A DNA stretch of 64,000 bases from Deltaproteobacteria bacterium SG8_13 (GTDB lineage: Bacteria > Desulfobacterota > Desulfobacteria > Desulfobacterales > SG8-13), in the NCBI GenBank assembly GCA_001303025.1, contig LJNK01000002.1, positions 1-64,000 of the forward strand, read 5' to 3'. A program made the position numbers and the translations under genes. Position 1 is the first letter of the stretch. Every line of letters begins with the position of its first letter. Under the pieces are notes generated by a model. The model worked only from the letters and a program-made list of their open reading frames with translations. It was not told the origin of the DNA and made no database searches. Shown one piece after another: positions 8,195 to 17,489 of this stretch.

Positions 8195-9649
8195 TCAAGC
8201 AACCGGGCCCGGATGCTTTCGTTGCAGTATCAGCATGGTAATGTCGTCTTCCAAAGGCGTGCTGCCAACGTGATCGGCCACGTGGCTCTTTACCCTTTCG
8301 ATCAGCTCGGATTCTGAAGCTGCCGGCTGTGACAGCAGCGCAACCAGCTTTTCCTTGGTAAACCGCTGGTCATCCTCGGAGCGCGCATCGATGACCCCGT
8401 CTGTGAAGGCGAACAACATGTCTCCTGGGTTCAGCTGCGTCTTTTTGCAGGCAAATTTCATCTGCACGAACAATCCGGCTGCCGGGCCCGTCTGTTCCAA
8501 AGTTTCCTTGATTCCGTTTTGACCAATAACGAAAACCGGTTCATGGCCGGCATTTACATAACAAATCTCACCATTGTCAGGGTTGAGGACGCCAAAAAAG
8601 ATGGTGGCGAACATGCACATCTGGTGATGTTGCTGGGCGATGTAATCATTGGTCAAAACAACGGTGTGCAAAGCAATCGTCGAACCGACGCGATTTTTCG
8701 GAGTTACGTCACCGGGGCCGGCGATCGCCTTGCGTGGTGGATCGACCGTCGATTGACTCAAACCGGTCTGGCCCGAAAAAATACGAATCAGGCTTCTGAA
8801 AAGTGCCATAAACAGGGCAGAGCCAACGCCCTTGTCACATACATCTCCGATAGCGATTCCGTATGTGTTACCCGGCAGTGCAAACATGTCGTAAAAATCA
8901 CCGGATACTTGCCTGGCGGGCTCAAAGTGTGCTTTTATTTGCCAATTGGGATGGGAGGGCAACTTGCGGGGCAAAAAGTCTTTCTGGATTCGGTGGCCCC
9001 TGTCCAGCTCCTTTTCCAGGGCCTCGGAATAGGTTTCAATCTCCTTTTTCGCGGTTCCCAATGATTTGAACGAATCATCCAGTTTCGCAAACAGGTAGGC
9101 ATTCTCCAGAACCAGCGCCAGTTGATTGGCCGCCAGTTTCATCAGTTCCGCCATCTCCCACCTGAAGTGACCCGGCGAGGAGTGCATCAACGTCAGAATC
9201 CCCAGCAGCATTTCACCGCTGATAATCGGCAGGGCCAGCGCCGATCGGATGGAGTAGGGCTGGTCCGGCAAGACCAGCCACCTCTCATCGTCTGTGGTGT
9301 CAAGGACCAGTGCCACGGATCGATTGCGAACAACCCACCCGGCCAGACCTTTCTTGAACACCGAGCCAATCAGCACGGACCGGATTTCCGGGGTCACCTC
9401 TCCGCGGGCCAGAACGCTGTCCACGACGACGCCGTCGCTGTCGAGTAAAAAGAGGCTGCCCAGCTCCGCGCCGGTGAGTTTTTCAGAGATCTCAATGATC
9501 TTCCGCAATGTGGATTTGATAAATTCAGGCTCATCCGGTGACCGCGCCATGGAAATGAAATCCTCGAATATTTCGCACTGTGCCTGGTAGGCAGATTTCT
9601 CCTTCCGCAGTTGCTCATTTTCCCGTTTCAATCGATCCAGTTCGGACAA
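8195..9649 (-). CDS. GAF-domain PP2C (SpoIIE/RsbU-type) phosphatase
   Basis: A 484-residue cytoplasmic regulator. A short N-terminal coiled coil is followed by a GAF domain (about residues 25-180), a linker helix, and a PP2C-type serine phosphatase domain (about 230-480). The phosphatase motifs Q-V-S-G-D-F-Y-D, IGDVCDKGVGSALFMALF, NAGHEP, FTDGVIDA and DDITMLIL are all present with their metal-binding Asp residues. Such enzymes usually dephosphorylate an anti-sigma-factor antagonist (STAS protein). The start is TTG at 9649, preceded by GGAGG at good spacing. A coiled-coil gene follows after 15 bases. A paralogue with a membrane sensor is at 37341-38966. Confidence 0.9.
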   Translation of the reverse strand: MSELDRLKRENEQLRKEKSAYQAQCEIFEDFISMARSPDEPEFIKSTLRKIIEISEKLTGAELGSLFLLDSDGVVVDSVLARGEVTPEIRSVLIGSVFKKGLAGWVVRNRSVALVLDTTDDERWLVLPDQPYSIRSALALPIISGEMLLGILTLMHSSPGHFRWEMAELMKLAANQLALVLENAYLFAKLDDSFKSLGTAKKEIETYSEALEKELDRGHRIQKDFLPRKLPSHPNWQIKAHFEPARQVSGDFYDMFALPGNTYGIAIGDVCDKGVGSALFMALFRSLIRIFSGQTGLSQSTVDPPRKAIAGPGDVTPKNRVGSTIALHTVVLTNDYIAQQHHQMCMFATIFFGVLNPDNGEICYVNAGHEPVFVIGQNGIKETLEQTGPAAGLFVQMKFACKKTQLNPGDMLFAFTDGVIDARSEDDQRFTKEKLVALLSQPAASESELIERVKSHVADHVGSTPLEDDITMLILQRKHPGPVA

Positions 9650-10099
9650 TCCGCACCTCCCCCATGGATTTCAAAGACTCCTGCAATACACACCTGCATG
9701 GTACTTTTTTCGCTTGCAGTAAAATCGACGAATTCAGAAGAAGGGGAGATCAGACGCGCAGGGCAGCAGGCGCTCGAGTCGAGAACCAGAAGCGGCAGGA
9801 TGCAGCAAGGAGCCGAAAGCAGCGAGCAGTCAAATGCGAAGAGTAACCATTATCCGCGTGCACTTCTAAATTATCCGGAATCTGTCTGCAAATCAAGGCT
9901 TATTGCCGAACCGTTGCGGCCGGAGCCACTTTTTACCGCAGACGGGCAGAAGGATCGACCGGAGGAGCCCCCGGCACCGGATCGTTCCGCTCGTGGGATG
10001 AAGCAATGAAATCTGCAAGGGTATGGATTGACAATTCCGCATCGGGTTACCACGTTTTTGCTGTAAACCTAAAATTTACCAGACCAAGGAGAACCAGCC
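9650..10099. other. Divergent intergenic region, no gene seen
   Basis: These 450 bases separate the leftward GAF-PP2C gene from the rightward DUF302 gene. It must hold promoters for both. A TTGACA hexamer occurs at 10028-10033 but no convincing -10 box sits 16-18 bases later. The ribosome site for DUF302 (AAGGAG) ends about 10 bases before 10100. No RNA gene or repeat is recognised. Confidence 0.5.
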
Positions 10100-10552
10100 A
10101 TGAACCGAGTCGCCCTGATTCTGATGGCTTCTATATTTTTTGCCGCAACCGTTCACGCCGGAAGCGGTCTCGTCAACGTAAAAAGCAACCACAGCGTAAA
10201 CGAAACGGCTGATCGGCTCGAAAAAATCCTGAAAACCAAGGGCATGAAGGTTTTCAACCGGATCGATCACAGCGCCGGGGCCAAAGGGGTCGGCATTGCG
10301 CTGCGGCCCACGCAACTGCTGGTGTTCGGCAACCCGAAGGTCGGTGCTCCCCTGATGCAATGCAGCCAGAGCATCGCCATCGATTTGCCCCAGAAAGCCC
10401 TGATTTGGGAAGACGAAAAGGGTATTGTCTGGCTGACCTACAATGATCCGCAGGCCCTGGCTGACCGACACGGTATTGACGGCTGCAAGGAGGTTCTGGC
10501 AAAAGTGCGCGCGGCCCTCGGCAATTTCGCGACCGCGGCCACAGCGCCCTGA
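10100..10552 (+). CDS. Exported DUF302 protein
   Basis: A 150-residue protein with a cleavable signal peptide (residues 1-20, ending V-H-A-G) and a DUF302 domain. Family features seen are the N-terminal SVNETADRLEKILKTKGMKV helix, FNRIDHSAGA, LVFGNPKVG and the repeated P-Q-K-A-L-I-W-E-D segment. DUF302 proteins are small alpha/beta proteins of unknown function, often near thiol or sulfur metabolism genes. An AAGGAG ribosome site precedes the ATG. It is followed after 49 bases by a TM2 gene in the same direction. Confidence 0.85.
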   Translation: MNRVALILMASIFFAATVHAGSGLVNVKSNHSVNETADRLEKILKTKGMKVFNRIDHSAGAKGVGIALRPTQLLVFGNPKVGAPLMQCSQSIAIDLPQKALIWEDEKGIVWLTYNDPQALADRHGIDGCKEVLAKVRAALGNFATAATAP

Positions 10553-10601
10553 GTGCAGCCGCGCCGCGCTGTCGCATCGGGGGAAAACAGGAGGAAGACA
10601 T

Positions 10602-11000
10602 ATGCCGAATCAACATCCAACCCACAGCAAAGCGATCGGTTATTTGCTCTGGGTATTCGGGTTTACCGGATCCCATCGATTTTATTTCGGCAAACCGGTA
10701 ACGGGAACGATCTGGTTTTTTACACTGGGTCTGTTGGGAATCGGCTGGCTGATCGATGTCTTCCTGATTCCGTCGATGCACCGAGAGGCGGCGATGCGCT
10801 TTCGGGCAGGAAAAGTCGACTATACCGTCAGCTGGGTGTTGTTGACTTTTTTCGGACTGCTCGGCGTGCACCGGATGTACATGGGGAAGTGGTTCACCGG
10901 AATCGTATACCTGCTGACGATTGGACTTTTCGGTGTAGGCTACCTGTACGATTTCTGGACGCTGAATGATCAGATTACGCTGATCAATGCATCCGTGTAA
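10602..11000 (+). CDS. Duplicated TM2-domain membrane protein
   Basis: A 132-residue integral membrane protein. Two TM2 units are seen: the first has FGFTGSHRFYFGK then a membrane helix pair ending in W-L-I-D, the second has FGLLGVHRMYMGKW then L-Y-D-F-W-T-L-N. Each unit has the usual G-x-H-R-x-Y-x-G-K turn and two membrane segments, so four segments are expected. The start at 10602 has an AGGAGG site; the longer frame overlaps DUF302 and is rejected. TM2 proteins have no settled role in bacteria. Confidence 0.88.
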   Translation: MPNQHPTHSKAIGYLLWVFGFTGSHRFYFGKPVTGTIWFFTLGLLGIGWLIDVFLIPSMHREAAMRFRAGKVDYTVSWVLLTFFGLLGVHRMYMGKWFTGIVYLLTIGLFGVGYLYDFWTLNDQITLINASV

Positions 11001-11427
11001 ACTTCAGGGGACCGTATGACGGCACAGCTGCACTGGCTCTGCATGCGGGCCGATGCTCTCGTTGCGACCAGGCCCGCAGGGACGGTTGGGGCAGGGGCTG
11101 TGCCTGGTAATGGCGATTTTTATCCTGATCCCTTCTTTGGCTGTCATATGGAAACCAACGGCCTGTTGGCCGGAAAATGGACAGCAGGGCAACCTGTCGA
11201 CAACTGTCATCGGCATCCCGACAACACCAAGGCGTGACATCGCATGGGCGGTTCGCTTACCGAGCTTGACCTGTCATATATTGACTGGTATGAAATTTGG
11301 GTGCACCCGCAAATCGGAGTGGCGTTCGCTGATGGCCCACCTCAGGTGGGCTTGTTCCATATAGGACGCCCTCGAACTCAAGTGCGCCATCGGTGGACCG
11401 GTATCGCATGGGGAAGCGATTGGGCTC
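11001..11427. other. Intergenic region with one perfect hairpin
   Basis: These 427 bases hold no convincing gene: the open frames lack ribosome sites and family motifs. The one clear structure is the hairpin at 11335-11351, about 80 bases before the next gene. Confidence 0.5.
11335..11351 (+). other. Seven-base-pair GC-rich hairpin
   Basis: GCCCACC, loop TCA, GGTGGGC form a perfect stem. There is no T-run behind it on either strand, so a terminator is unlikely. It may be an operator or leader structure for the gene at 11428. Confidence 0.35.
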
Positions 11428-13260
11428 ATGAAAAATCATCCAAAACGGCATCCCGAATCCAATGGGGAACAGCGATTTGTGATGTCTGAACAGGCGGACA
11501 GGGTCGAAAAGCGCAGGAAAAAAGAACCCCAGGCCGCCGGTGAAACACCGCTCCGCTATGCGGTAAAAGCGGTCGAAGACGACCGCCTGCTGACCTGCCT
11601 GGAAACCCCCAACCTTACGGTCGCCATCAAAGCCGGCTTCACGGTTTCGGCATCGGCTGCCAGAAAATCGTCTCAGGGCACCATCTACCTGGACGGTGCC
11701 GCCCAGGGGGAACCTTTTCTGGACAACGAGAAGAAAGTCTACAACTTCGATCATCACGAAGGATGTGTGCGCGCCTTTACATTGGCCACATGCGAACAGA
11801 TTCTGGTCATGATCCTGAAAGGGTGGGATCTGAGAGACCGGGAATGGAAGATTTTTGCCAATGAGCCCGATCTGGATACGGTTCTGGCGATTTGGCTGAT
11901 TTTCAACCATCTGAATATCAGTCGCAAAGACCCGCTGCACATCCGGTTTCTCTATGCTCTTGTTCGTCTCGAGGGGACCATTGACGCCCAGGGCCTCGAA
12001 TTCAGAGAATTTACCGCATTTCCAGCCGAACTGCTGCGCAGGGCTCAGCTGGTCATCGATTATCTTCGCAAGGACGAGGTTCAACTGAAAAAAGACGGTC
12101 TCTGGGAAGAAATCGACGGCCTGGAATACACGGCGTCGATTCTGCACAAGATCGATCGCATCGTATACAAAACCCGTGATTTCAATGACTTCAAAGGTGT
12201 TTCCGAACTGGCCCGGGTCGACATCAGCGAAGACAAAATCGTGGCGGTGGTGGAGGCGGAGAGCGGCATTTACGAAATGGAACCGCAGCTCCAACATCTT
12301 TACGGAAACCGTCTTGGCATGGTGGCGCTGCGCAAATCGGAAAATGTCTACACCATACGACGGATGGATCCGTTCATGCCCTGGACGCTGGAAGCCGCAT
12401 ACGAGCGGTTGAATTTGATCGATCCGGCCGTTCGGTGTGCAAAAGCCACCAACCGCTGGGGAGGATCAGCCGACATTGGCGGCTCACCGCGGGGAACCGG
12501 CACGCAGCTCACCCCCCAGGCAATTGCCAGGGCCTTCCGCGACGCCCTCCAGAAACCAAATATCAAGGGGCAGGCAGCCGGGCTGGCAAAAACCGCATTG
12601 ATCACCGCCGCGGTGGTTTCGTTCGGCGAGATCTGCCGTCTCATCTGGTTGCTGGCATTCGCGGATAACAGCCCCCAGGGGCTGCTGCAGAATCCCGGCT
12701 TCGGATATGCCGCCGCCATCTTCATCCTTACCGGCTTTATTCTCGCCCTGCCGAAATTTCGCAAATCCTGGCGTTTCGGCAGCGGCCTGCCGCGGGGAAA
12801 AGACTGGTGGTGGTTGCTCCCGGCGGTTCTGATATGCGGCTACGGCGGAGGGGTCTGGATGCCGCTGTATTACCAGAAAGGTATGAACCTCTTCGAGCAG
12901 TCGGTTCTGTTCATTCTGCTGGTGCCTTTGTCGCTGGAGTTCCTGTTTCGGGGGCTGGCACTGGGCCTTCTGACGGAAAACGCTCCAATCCAATACTGCG
13001 AAAGTCGCTGGTTTCTTTCATGGCCGACAGTCGGTTCGGCCTTTCTATATGCCGGCGCCATCGGCTACTTGAAGCTCATGATGACCGGTTCGCCATCGGC
13101 GGTGTTTACCCACTGGACTTTCGGTAATATATTTGGTGCGTTTGGATTCGGCATCGCCGCCGGCATGGTGCGCGAACGCGCCCAAAGCGTGCTTGCACCT
13201 GCATTGTTTCACGCAATCGCAGCGCTGGTCGTTTTCCTCACAACTGCAGCATGGCTGTGA
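11428..13260 (+). CDS. DHH-like domain fused to CPBP-type membrane domain
   Basis: A 610-residue two-part protein. The soluble part (about residues 50-375) contains YNFDHHEGCVRAF and, some 50 residues later, NEPDLDTVLAIWL, which resemble the Asp-His-His and metal-binding Asp motifs of DHH phosphoesterases. From about residue 385 there are about seven membrane segments. The segment SLEFLFRGLALG resembles the E-E-x-x-x-R motif of CPBP (Abi/CAAX) proteases, but its first Glu is Leu; later FTHWTFGNIFG and ALFHAIAAL supply possible His ligands. The start is uncertain (ATG 11428 or 11482). Both assignments are by motif only. Function is unknown; a membrane-tethered nucleotide or phosphoester sensor is possible. 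Confidence 0.6.
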   Translation: MKNHPKRHPESNGEQRFVMSEQADRVEKRRKKEPQAAGETPLRYAVKAVEDDRLLTCLETPNLTVAIKAGFTVSASAARKSSQGTIYLDGAAQGEPFLDNEKKVYNFDHHEGCVRAFTLATCEQILVMILKGWDLRDREWKIFANEPDLDTVLAIWLIFNHLNISRKDPLHIRFLYALVRLEGTIDAQGLEFREFTAFPAELLRRAQLVIDYLRKDEVQLKKDGLWEEIDGLEYTASILHKIDRIVYKTRDFNDFKGVSELARVDISEDKIVAVVEAESGIYEMEPQLQHLYGNRLGMVALRKSENVYTIRRMDPFMPWTLEAAYERLNLIDPAVRCAKATNRWGGSADIGGSPRGTGTQLTPQAIARAFRDALQKPNIKGQAAGLAKTALITAAVVSFGEICRLIWLLAFADNSPQGLLQNPGFGYAAAIFILTGFILALPKFRKSWRFGSGLPRGKDWWWLLPAVLICGYGGGVWMPLYYQKGMNLFEQSVLFILLVPLSLEFLFRGLALGLLTENAPIQYCESRWFLSWPTVGSAFLYAGAIGYLKLMMTGSPSAVFTHWTFGNIFGAFGFGIAAGMVRERAQSVLAPALFHAIAALVVFLTTAAWL

Positions 13261-13402
13261 TTGGCGACTGGCGCCAGGGAAGCGATTGCCGCTTGCCGAT
13301 TGCGAACGACTGCCGGCCGCTTCCGGCTGTGCATGGGCCGGTGCGGTAAACGAGCCTGCTTTTGCTGAAGATCCGAGTTGGGCGCAAATGGTCAGCGCTT
13401 GA

Positions 13403-14305
13403 ATGCATATGATTCGAACGAAACGGGTAGTGAAACAACCTGCTGTTTTTCGTGTGCACGCCATGACCCTGGCACTGCTGGCTGCCTTTTGCGCGGGTGG
13501 CGGTTGTGCCGGCCTTGTTTCCTCCGCAATGGATGAGATGGCGGGGAGCATTACCAGGGCGATCGAGGACAGCGATGACCTCGAAACGGTGAAAAACGGA
13601 ATGCCGGCTTATCTGCTGATGGTCGAAGGCCTCGCCCAGGACCATCCCGGCGATGCTTCCCTGCAGAAAGCGGCGGCAACGCTCAATGGCGCCTACGCCG
13701 GTCTGTTCGTCGAAGATCCCCAGCGAAAACGGCACATGGCCCAAAAGGCACTGGATTACGGCTTTCGCGCCGTATGCGTCCGCCGGCCGCATATCTGCGA
13801 AGTGCGCGGTGAGCGTTTCAACGAATTTGCGCCGGCATTGCTGGTAACCGACCGCGCCGATGTGCCCTATCTGTATGCGTTGGGCACGGCATGGGCGGGC
13901 TGGATCCAGGCTGGCAGCAACGACATGAATGCCATCGCTCAGCTTCCCTATGTCGAAGCTGTCATCAACCGCGTCGCTGAACTCGACGAAACCCATGACG
14001 ATGGCGGTGTTCACGTCTATTTAGGGGTCTTGGCGACATTGCTCCCGCCGTCGATGGGCGGCAAACCCGAAGTTGCCCGTGAGCACTTCGAACGGGCTGT
14101 TGCGCTTTCCAATGGAGAAAATTTTATGGCAAAGGTGATCTTTGCAGAGCGCTATGCCCGCCTGGTTTTCGATCGCGAACTGCACGACCGCCTGCTACAC
14201 GAAGTGCTGGAGAGCGATCCGCACATACCCGGGCGCACTTTGTCGAACACCTATGCCCAGCAGCGAGCCCGCGAACTTCTGGCCAGCGGTGAGGATTATT
14301 TTTAA
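13403..14305 (+). CDS. TRAP transporter T-component lipoprotein (TatT family)
   Basis: A 300-residue lipoprotein of the TRAP-associated TatT family. The signal ends in G-G-G-C, a lipobox, followed by A-G-L-V-S-S-A-M. The rest is helical with TPR-like character (DNA repeats of helix pairs, for example LPYVEAVINRVAELDETH and KPEVAREHFERAVALSNGEN, then F-M-A-K-V-I-F-A-E-R-Y-A-R). In Treponema the TatT protein forms a trimer that binds the P-type substrate-binding protein. Here it lies just before DctP-, DctQ- and DctM-like genes, which strongly supports the call. Probable start is ATG 13403; ATG 13409 is an alternative. Confidence 0.87.
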   Translation: MHMIRTKRVVKQPAVFRVHAMTLALLAAFCAGGGCAGLVSSAMDEMAGSITRAIEDSDDLETVKNGMPAYLLMVEGLAQDHPGDASLQKAAATLNGAYAGLFVEDPQRKRHMAQKALDYGFRAVCVRRPHICEVRGERFNEFAPALLVTDRADVPYLYALGTAWAGWIQAGSNDMNAIAQLPYVEAVINRVAELDETHDDGGVHVYLGVLATLLPPSMGGKPEVAREHFERAVALSNGENFMAKVIFAERYARLVFDRELHDRLLHEVLESDPHIPGRTLSNTYAQQRARELLASGEDYF

Positions 14306-14431
14306 CCGTAAGCAATGTGGATATCGGCCGACCATCGATTACAGGGAATAAACCCGTGCCTGGGAAGTGAAGATCCTTTTTTACATGCCGGACCGGGCCC
14401 TGTGATCGATCCGTGGCATACGGCCAGAAAG

Positions 14432-15490
14432 ATGATCGAAACCATGTCTACTTGTTTTCGAACCTTCAGGTACTTTATCGGCCTGCTGATCGCATTTAGC
14501 GTTTTGTCGACCCTGCTGGTCCAAACATCAGCGGCGATCACCTTGAAAATTGCCACGCTTACGCCGGACGGCTCCGAGTGGATGCGATTGATCCGCGAAG
14601 GGGCAGCGGAGATCGCCCAAAAAACGGACGGACGAGTGGAGTTCAAGTTTTACCCTGGTGGCATAATGGGAGACGACAAAGCGGTGATGCGCAAAATCCG
14701 CATCGGCCAACTGCAGGGGGGCGTGGTGACGGCCGGCACCCTCACAGGGGCCTTCAGTGACCTTCAGGCCTACAATCTGCCGATCCTCTTCGACTCCCTC
14801 GAAGAAGTGGATTACGTGCGAAGCCATATGGATTCCATCATAATGGAGGGGATTCGCGCCGGCGGGTTTGTCACGTTTGGGCTGGCCGAAGGCGGTTTTG
14901 CCTATCTGATGTCCAAAGAACCGATCGTGAGCACTGCGGATCTGCGCAAACACAAGATCTGGATTCCCACCGACGACCCCATTTCTCTGGAGACTGCCGC
15001 GGTATTCGGTCTCAAGCCGATCCCCCTGGCCGTGACGGAAGTCCGAACCGCTCTGCAAACCGGCTTGATTAACACCGTCACCACATCTCCGATTGGAGCC
15101 ATCGCCCTGCAGTGGCACACCCAGGTAAACTACATCGCCGATACCCCACTGATCTACCTCTACGCGGTATTTGCCGTTGAACGCCGGGCCTTTGAGCGCC
15201 TGACCGCCGAAGATCAAACTGTGGTCGCGGATGTGATGCAAAACGTCTGGGCCCAGATCGATCGGCAAAATCGTCGGGACAACATCCAGGCCTGGAACGC
15301 TTTGCAAAACCAGGGAATTCGTCTGGTCAAACCGGAACCCGCGCAGCAGAAAGAGTGGAAACAAATCGCCGCCGAGGTGCGCGACCGAATGATCGAATCC
15401 GGTCAGATTTCTCGTGACATGATGACGCAGCTACAAAACCACCTGCGAGACTTCCGTGCCAAAAATACAGCCTCCGTCAAAAAAAACTGA
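14432..15490 (+). CDS. dctP: TRAP transporter substrate-binding subunit, DctP family
   Basis: A DctP-type periplasmic binding protein of about 352 residues. A signal peptide ends near T-S-A-A-I. Then LKIATLTPDGSEW, EFKFYPGGIMGDD, QLQGGVVTAG and the family's late HKIWIPTDDPIS with EVRTALQTGLINTV mark the fold and the ligand-binding Arg. The ligand is probably an organic acid, but this cannot be read from sequence. Start codon is uncertain: ATG 14432 or 14444, neither with a strong ribosome site. It overlaps the DctQ gene by 35 bases. Confidence 0.9.
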   Translation: MIETMSTCFRTFRYFIGLLIAFSVLSTLLVQTSAAITLKIATLTPDGSEWMRLIREGAAEIAQKTDGRVEFKFYPGGIMGDDKAVMRKIRIGQLQGGVVTAGTLTGAFSDLQAYNLPILFDSLEEVDYVRSHMDSIIMEGIRAGGFVTFGLAEGGFAYLMSKEPIVSTADLRKHKIWIPTDDPISLETAAVFGLKPIPLAVTEVRTALQTGLINTVTTSPIGAIALQWHTQVNYIADTPLIYLYAVFAVERRAFERLTAEDQTVVADVMQNVWAQIDRQNRRDNIQAWNALQNQGIRLVKPEPAQQKEWKQIAAEVRDRMIESGQISRDMMTQLQNHLRDFRAKNTASVKKN

Positions 15491-15986
15491 TCCCCTATCG
15501 CTCATCCAAAAGACGCGATCGGTTCTGCTTCGAATCGAGGACGGGTTCCTGGTCAGTCTTCTGCTGGCGATTCTGGCCATGGCCGTAGTGCAAATCGTCC
15601 TGCGCAATGTGTTTGAAACCGGGATTATCTGGGGCGACATCCTGGTGCGGATCCTGGTTTTGTGGATCGGCATGACGGGCGCCGTGGTCGCCAGCCGCCG
15701 GGGCGCACACATCAACATCGATATCGTCACCCGCTATCTGGCCCCACCTGCCCGCTCCATCGTCGGCGCAGTTGTGTGTCTGCTTACGGCCACCGTCTGC
15801 GGTGTCGCTGCGTTTTACAGTTTCAAGTTTGTCGCCGCAGAGGCTGCCTTCGGCGGTTCGGCGTTCGCCGGCATTCCGGTTTGGCTCTGCCAGCTGGCCA
15901 TCCCGGTAGGGTTTGCCATGATCGCTCTGCGTTACGTTCTGCTGGGCATCCAAAACCTCTTACCAACCGGACCCCCCTCAGCATGA
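15456..15986 (+). CDS. dctQ: TRAP transporter small membrane subunit, DctQ family
   Basis: A 176-residue membrane protein with four predicted segments (about residues 31-53, 62-80, 99-121, 140-165). The segment RRGAHINIDIVTRYL after the second membrane segment is the DctQ signature. The start is GTG at 15456 inside the end of dctP; an overlap of this sort suggests translational coupling. Its TGA overlaps the ATG of the next gene (ATGA at 15983-15986). It pairs with DctM to form the sodium-driven permease. Confidence 0.9.
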   Translation: MPKIQPPSKKTDPLSLIQKTRSVLLRIEDGFLVSLLLAILAMAVVQIVLRNVFETGIIWGDILVRILVLWIGMTGAVVASRRGAHINIDIVTRYLAPPARSIVGAVVCLLTATVCGVAAFYSFKFVAAEAAFGGSAFAGIPVWLCQLAIPVGFAMIALRYVLLGIQNLLPTGPPSA

Positions 15987-17269
15987 CCCCGTATTTCATC
16001 GCTTTCGGCTTGATCCTCGCAACGGTCTTCGGTATGCCGCTGTTTGCGGTGATACTGGCGGTGGCGATGATCGGGTTTGCAGCCGCCGGGATCGACCTGT
16101 CGGTGATAGCCATCGAAATCTACCGCCTTGCCGACACCCCCCTGCTGGTGGCCCTGCCGCTGTTCACCCTGGCCGGCTACGTGATGGCGGAAAGCCGCAC
16201 TTCAGAACGGCTGGTGCGACTGACGCAGGCCATTATAGGATGGATCCCGGGTGGCCTGGTGATCGTCTCGCTGCTGGCCTGTGCCGTTTTTACCGCATTT
16301 ACCGGTGCCTCGGGTGTCACCATCGTCGCACTCGGCGCACTGCTGCTGCCGGCCTTGAAGAAGGCCCAGTACGGCGACCGATTCAGCCTGGGATTGGTGA
16401 CGACATCCGGCAGTCTCGGCCTGCTTCTGCCGCCATCGATTCCCCTGGTGCTCTACGGCATTATCACCCAGCAGCTGAGCCTCGGCATCGATGTCAAAGT
16501 GGAAGACCTATTCCTGGCCGGCCTGCTGCCCGGTCTTCTCATGATCATACTGCTTATCGCCTGGAGCCTGTGGGCAATCAGAAAGAATCCCTTACCCCAA
16601 ACGGTGTTTTCGCCACGCGAAGTCCTCCAGGCGCTGCGGGAGGCTTTCTGGGAGGTTCCGCTGCCGATTTTTATTCTCATCGGTGTCTACAGCGGATTTC
16701 TGGCCATTTCGGAAGCCGCCGCCGTAGCTGCCCTGTATGTAATCGTGGTGGAGGTCTTCGTCTACAAAGATATCCGTTTGACACAGCTGCCCGGCATTAT
16801 AGAAAGATCGATGATGGTCTGCGGCGGCATCCTGCTGATTATCGGCGTATCGCTGGCGTCGACCAACTATCTGATCGATGCCGAAATTCCCATGAAACTG
16901 TTTGATCTCATCCAGAAGTACATCAACAACAAGCTGGTTTTTTTGATTCTGCTCAACCTGTTTTTGCTCGTGCTGGGTGCCATACTGGACATCTTTTCGG
17001 CACTGGTGATCATGGTCCCGCTGATTCTCCCCGTGGCCGTTAAATACGGAATCGATCCGGTCCATTTCGGCATCATCTTTCTTGCCAACATGCAGATCGG
17101 GTACTTTACTCCCCCGGTGGGTATGAACCTGTTCATCGCCAGCTACCGCTTCAACCTGCCGGTCGATACGATCTACCGGTCGACGCTTCCCTTCATGCTG
17201 GTCTTGCTGACAGCCCTGCTGGTGATCACTTACTGGCCGGGGCTGAGCCTGATGCTGCTGCAACGGTGA
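15983..17269 (+). CDS. dctM: TRAP transporter large permease subunit, DctM family
   Basis: A 428-residue polytopic membrane protein with about 11-12 segments. Family motifs include PLFAVILAVAMIGF, LPLFTLAGYVMA, FTAFTGASGVTIVALG and GLLLPPSIPLVLYGI; a second repeat has GAILDIFSALVIMVPLILP and G-Y-F-T-P-P-V-G-M-N-L-F. It carries the substrate and the coupling sodium sites in this family. It starts within the dctQ stop codon. The longer open frame reading into dctQ is a shadow. The transporter needs the DctP and, here, the TatT lipoprotein. Confidence 0.93.
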   Translation: MTPYFIAFGLILATVFGMPLFAVILAVAMIGFAAAGIDLSVIAIEIYRLADTPLLVALPLFTLAGYVMAESRTSERLVRLTQAIIGWIPGGLVIVSLLACAVFTAFTGASGVTIVALGALLLPALKKAQYGDRFSLGLVTTSGSLGLLLPPSIPLVLYGIITQQLSLGIDVKVEDLFLAGLLPGLLMIILLIAWSLWAIRKNPLPQTVFSPREVLQALREAFWEVPLPIFILIGVYSGFLAISEAAAVAALYVIVVEVFVYKDIRLTQLPGIIERSMMVCGGILLIIGVSLASTNYLIDAEIPMKLFDLIQKYINNKLVFLILLNLFLLVLGAILDIFSALVIMVPLILPVAVKYGIDPVHFGIIFLANMQIGYFTPPVGMNLFIASYRFNLPVDTIYRSTLPFMLVLLTALLVITYWPGLSLMLLQR

Positions 17270-17489
17270 TTGCCTGCGAAATCTGAACCCGCTTTCGGAA
17301 CGCGCAATGGGTTCGGTTGCGCTGGCCCCTGAAATGATTACTTTCGAAGCGTTTACAGCGGCACAAATGCCTCGCGGAACACCCGCGTATTTCTTTCCGC
17401 TCACATGAAATCATTTGCCCTGGCGATGCGGGTGAGCCCTCCGGCAGACCGCCGATACGCTGCAGAGTTTAACCAGAAAGGACACAGAC

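Noticed and set aside
10028-10033. TTGACA upstream of the DUF302 gene
   Set aside because: No acceptable -10 box at 16-18 bases; left as unassigned.
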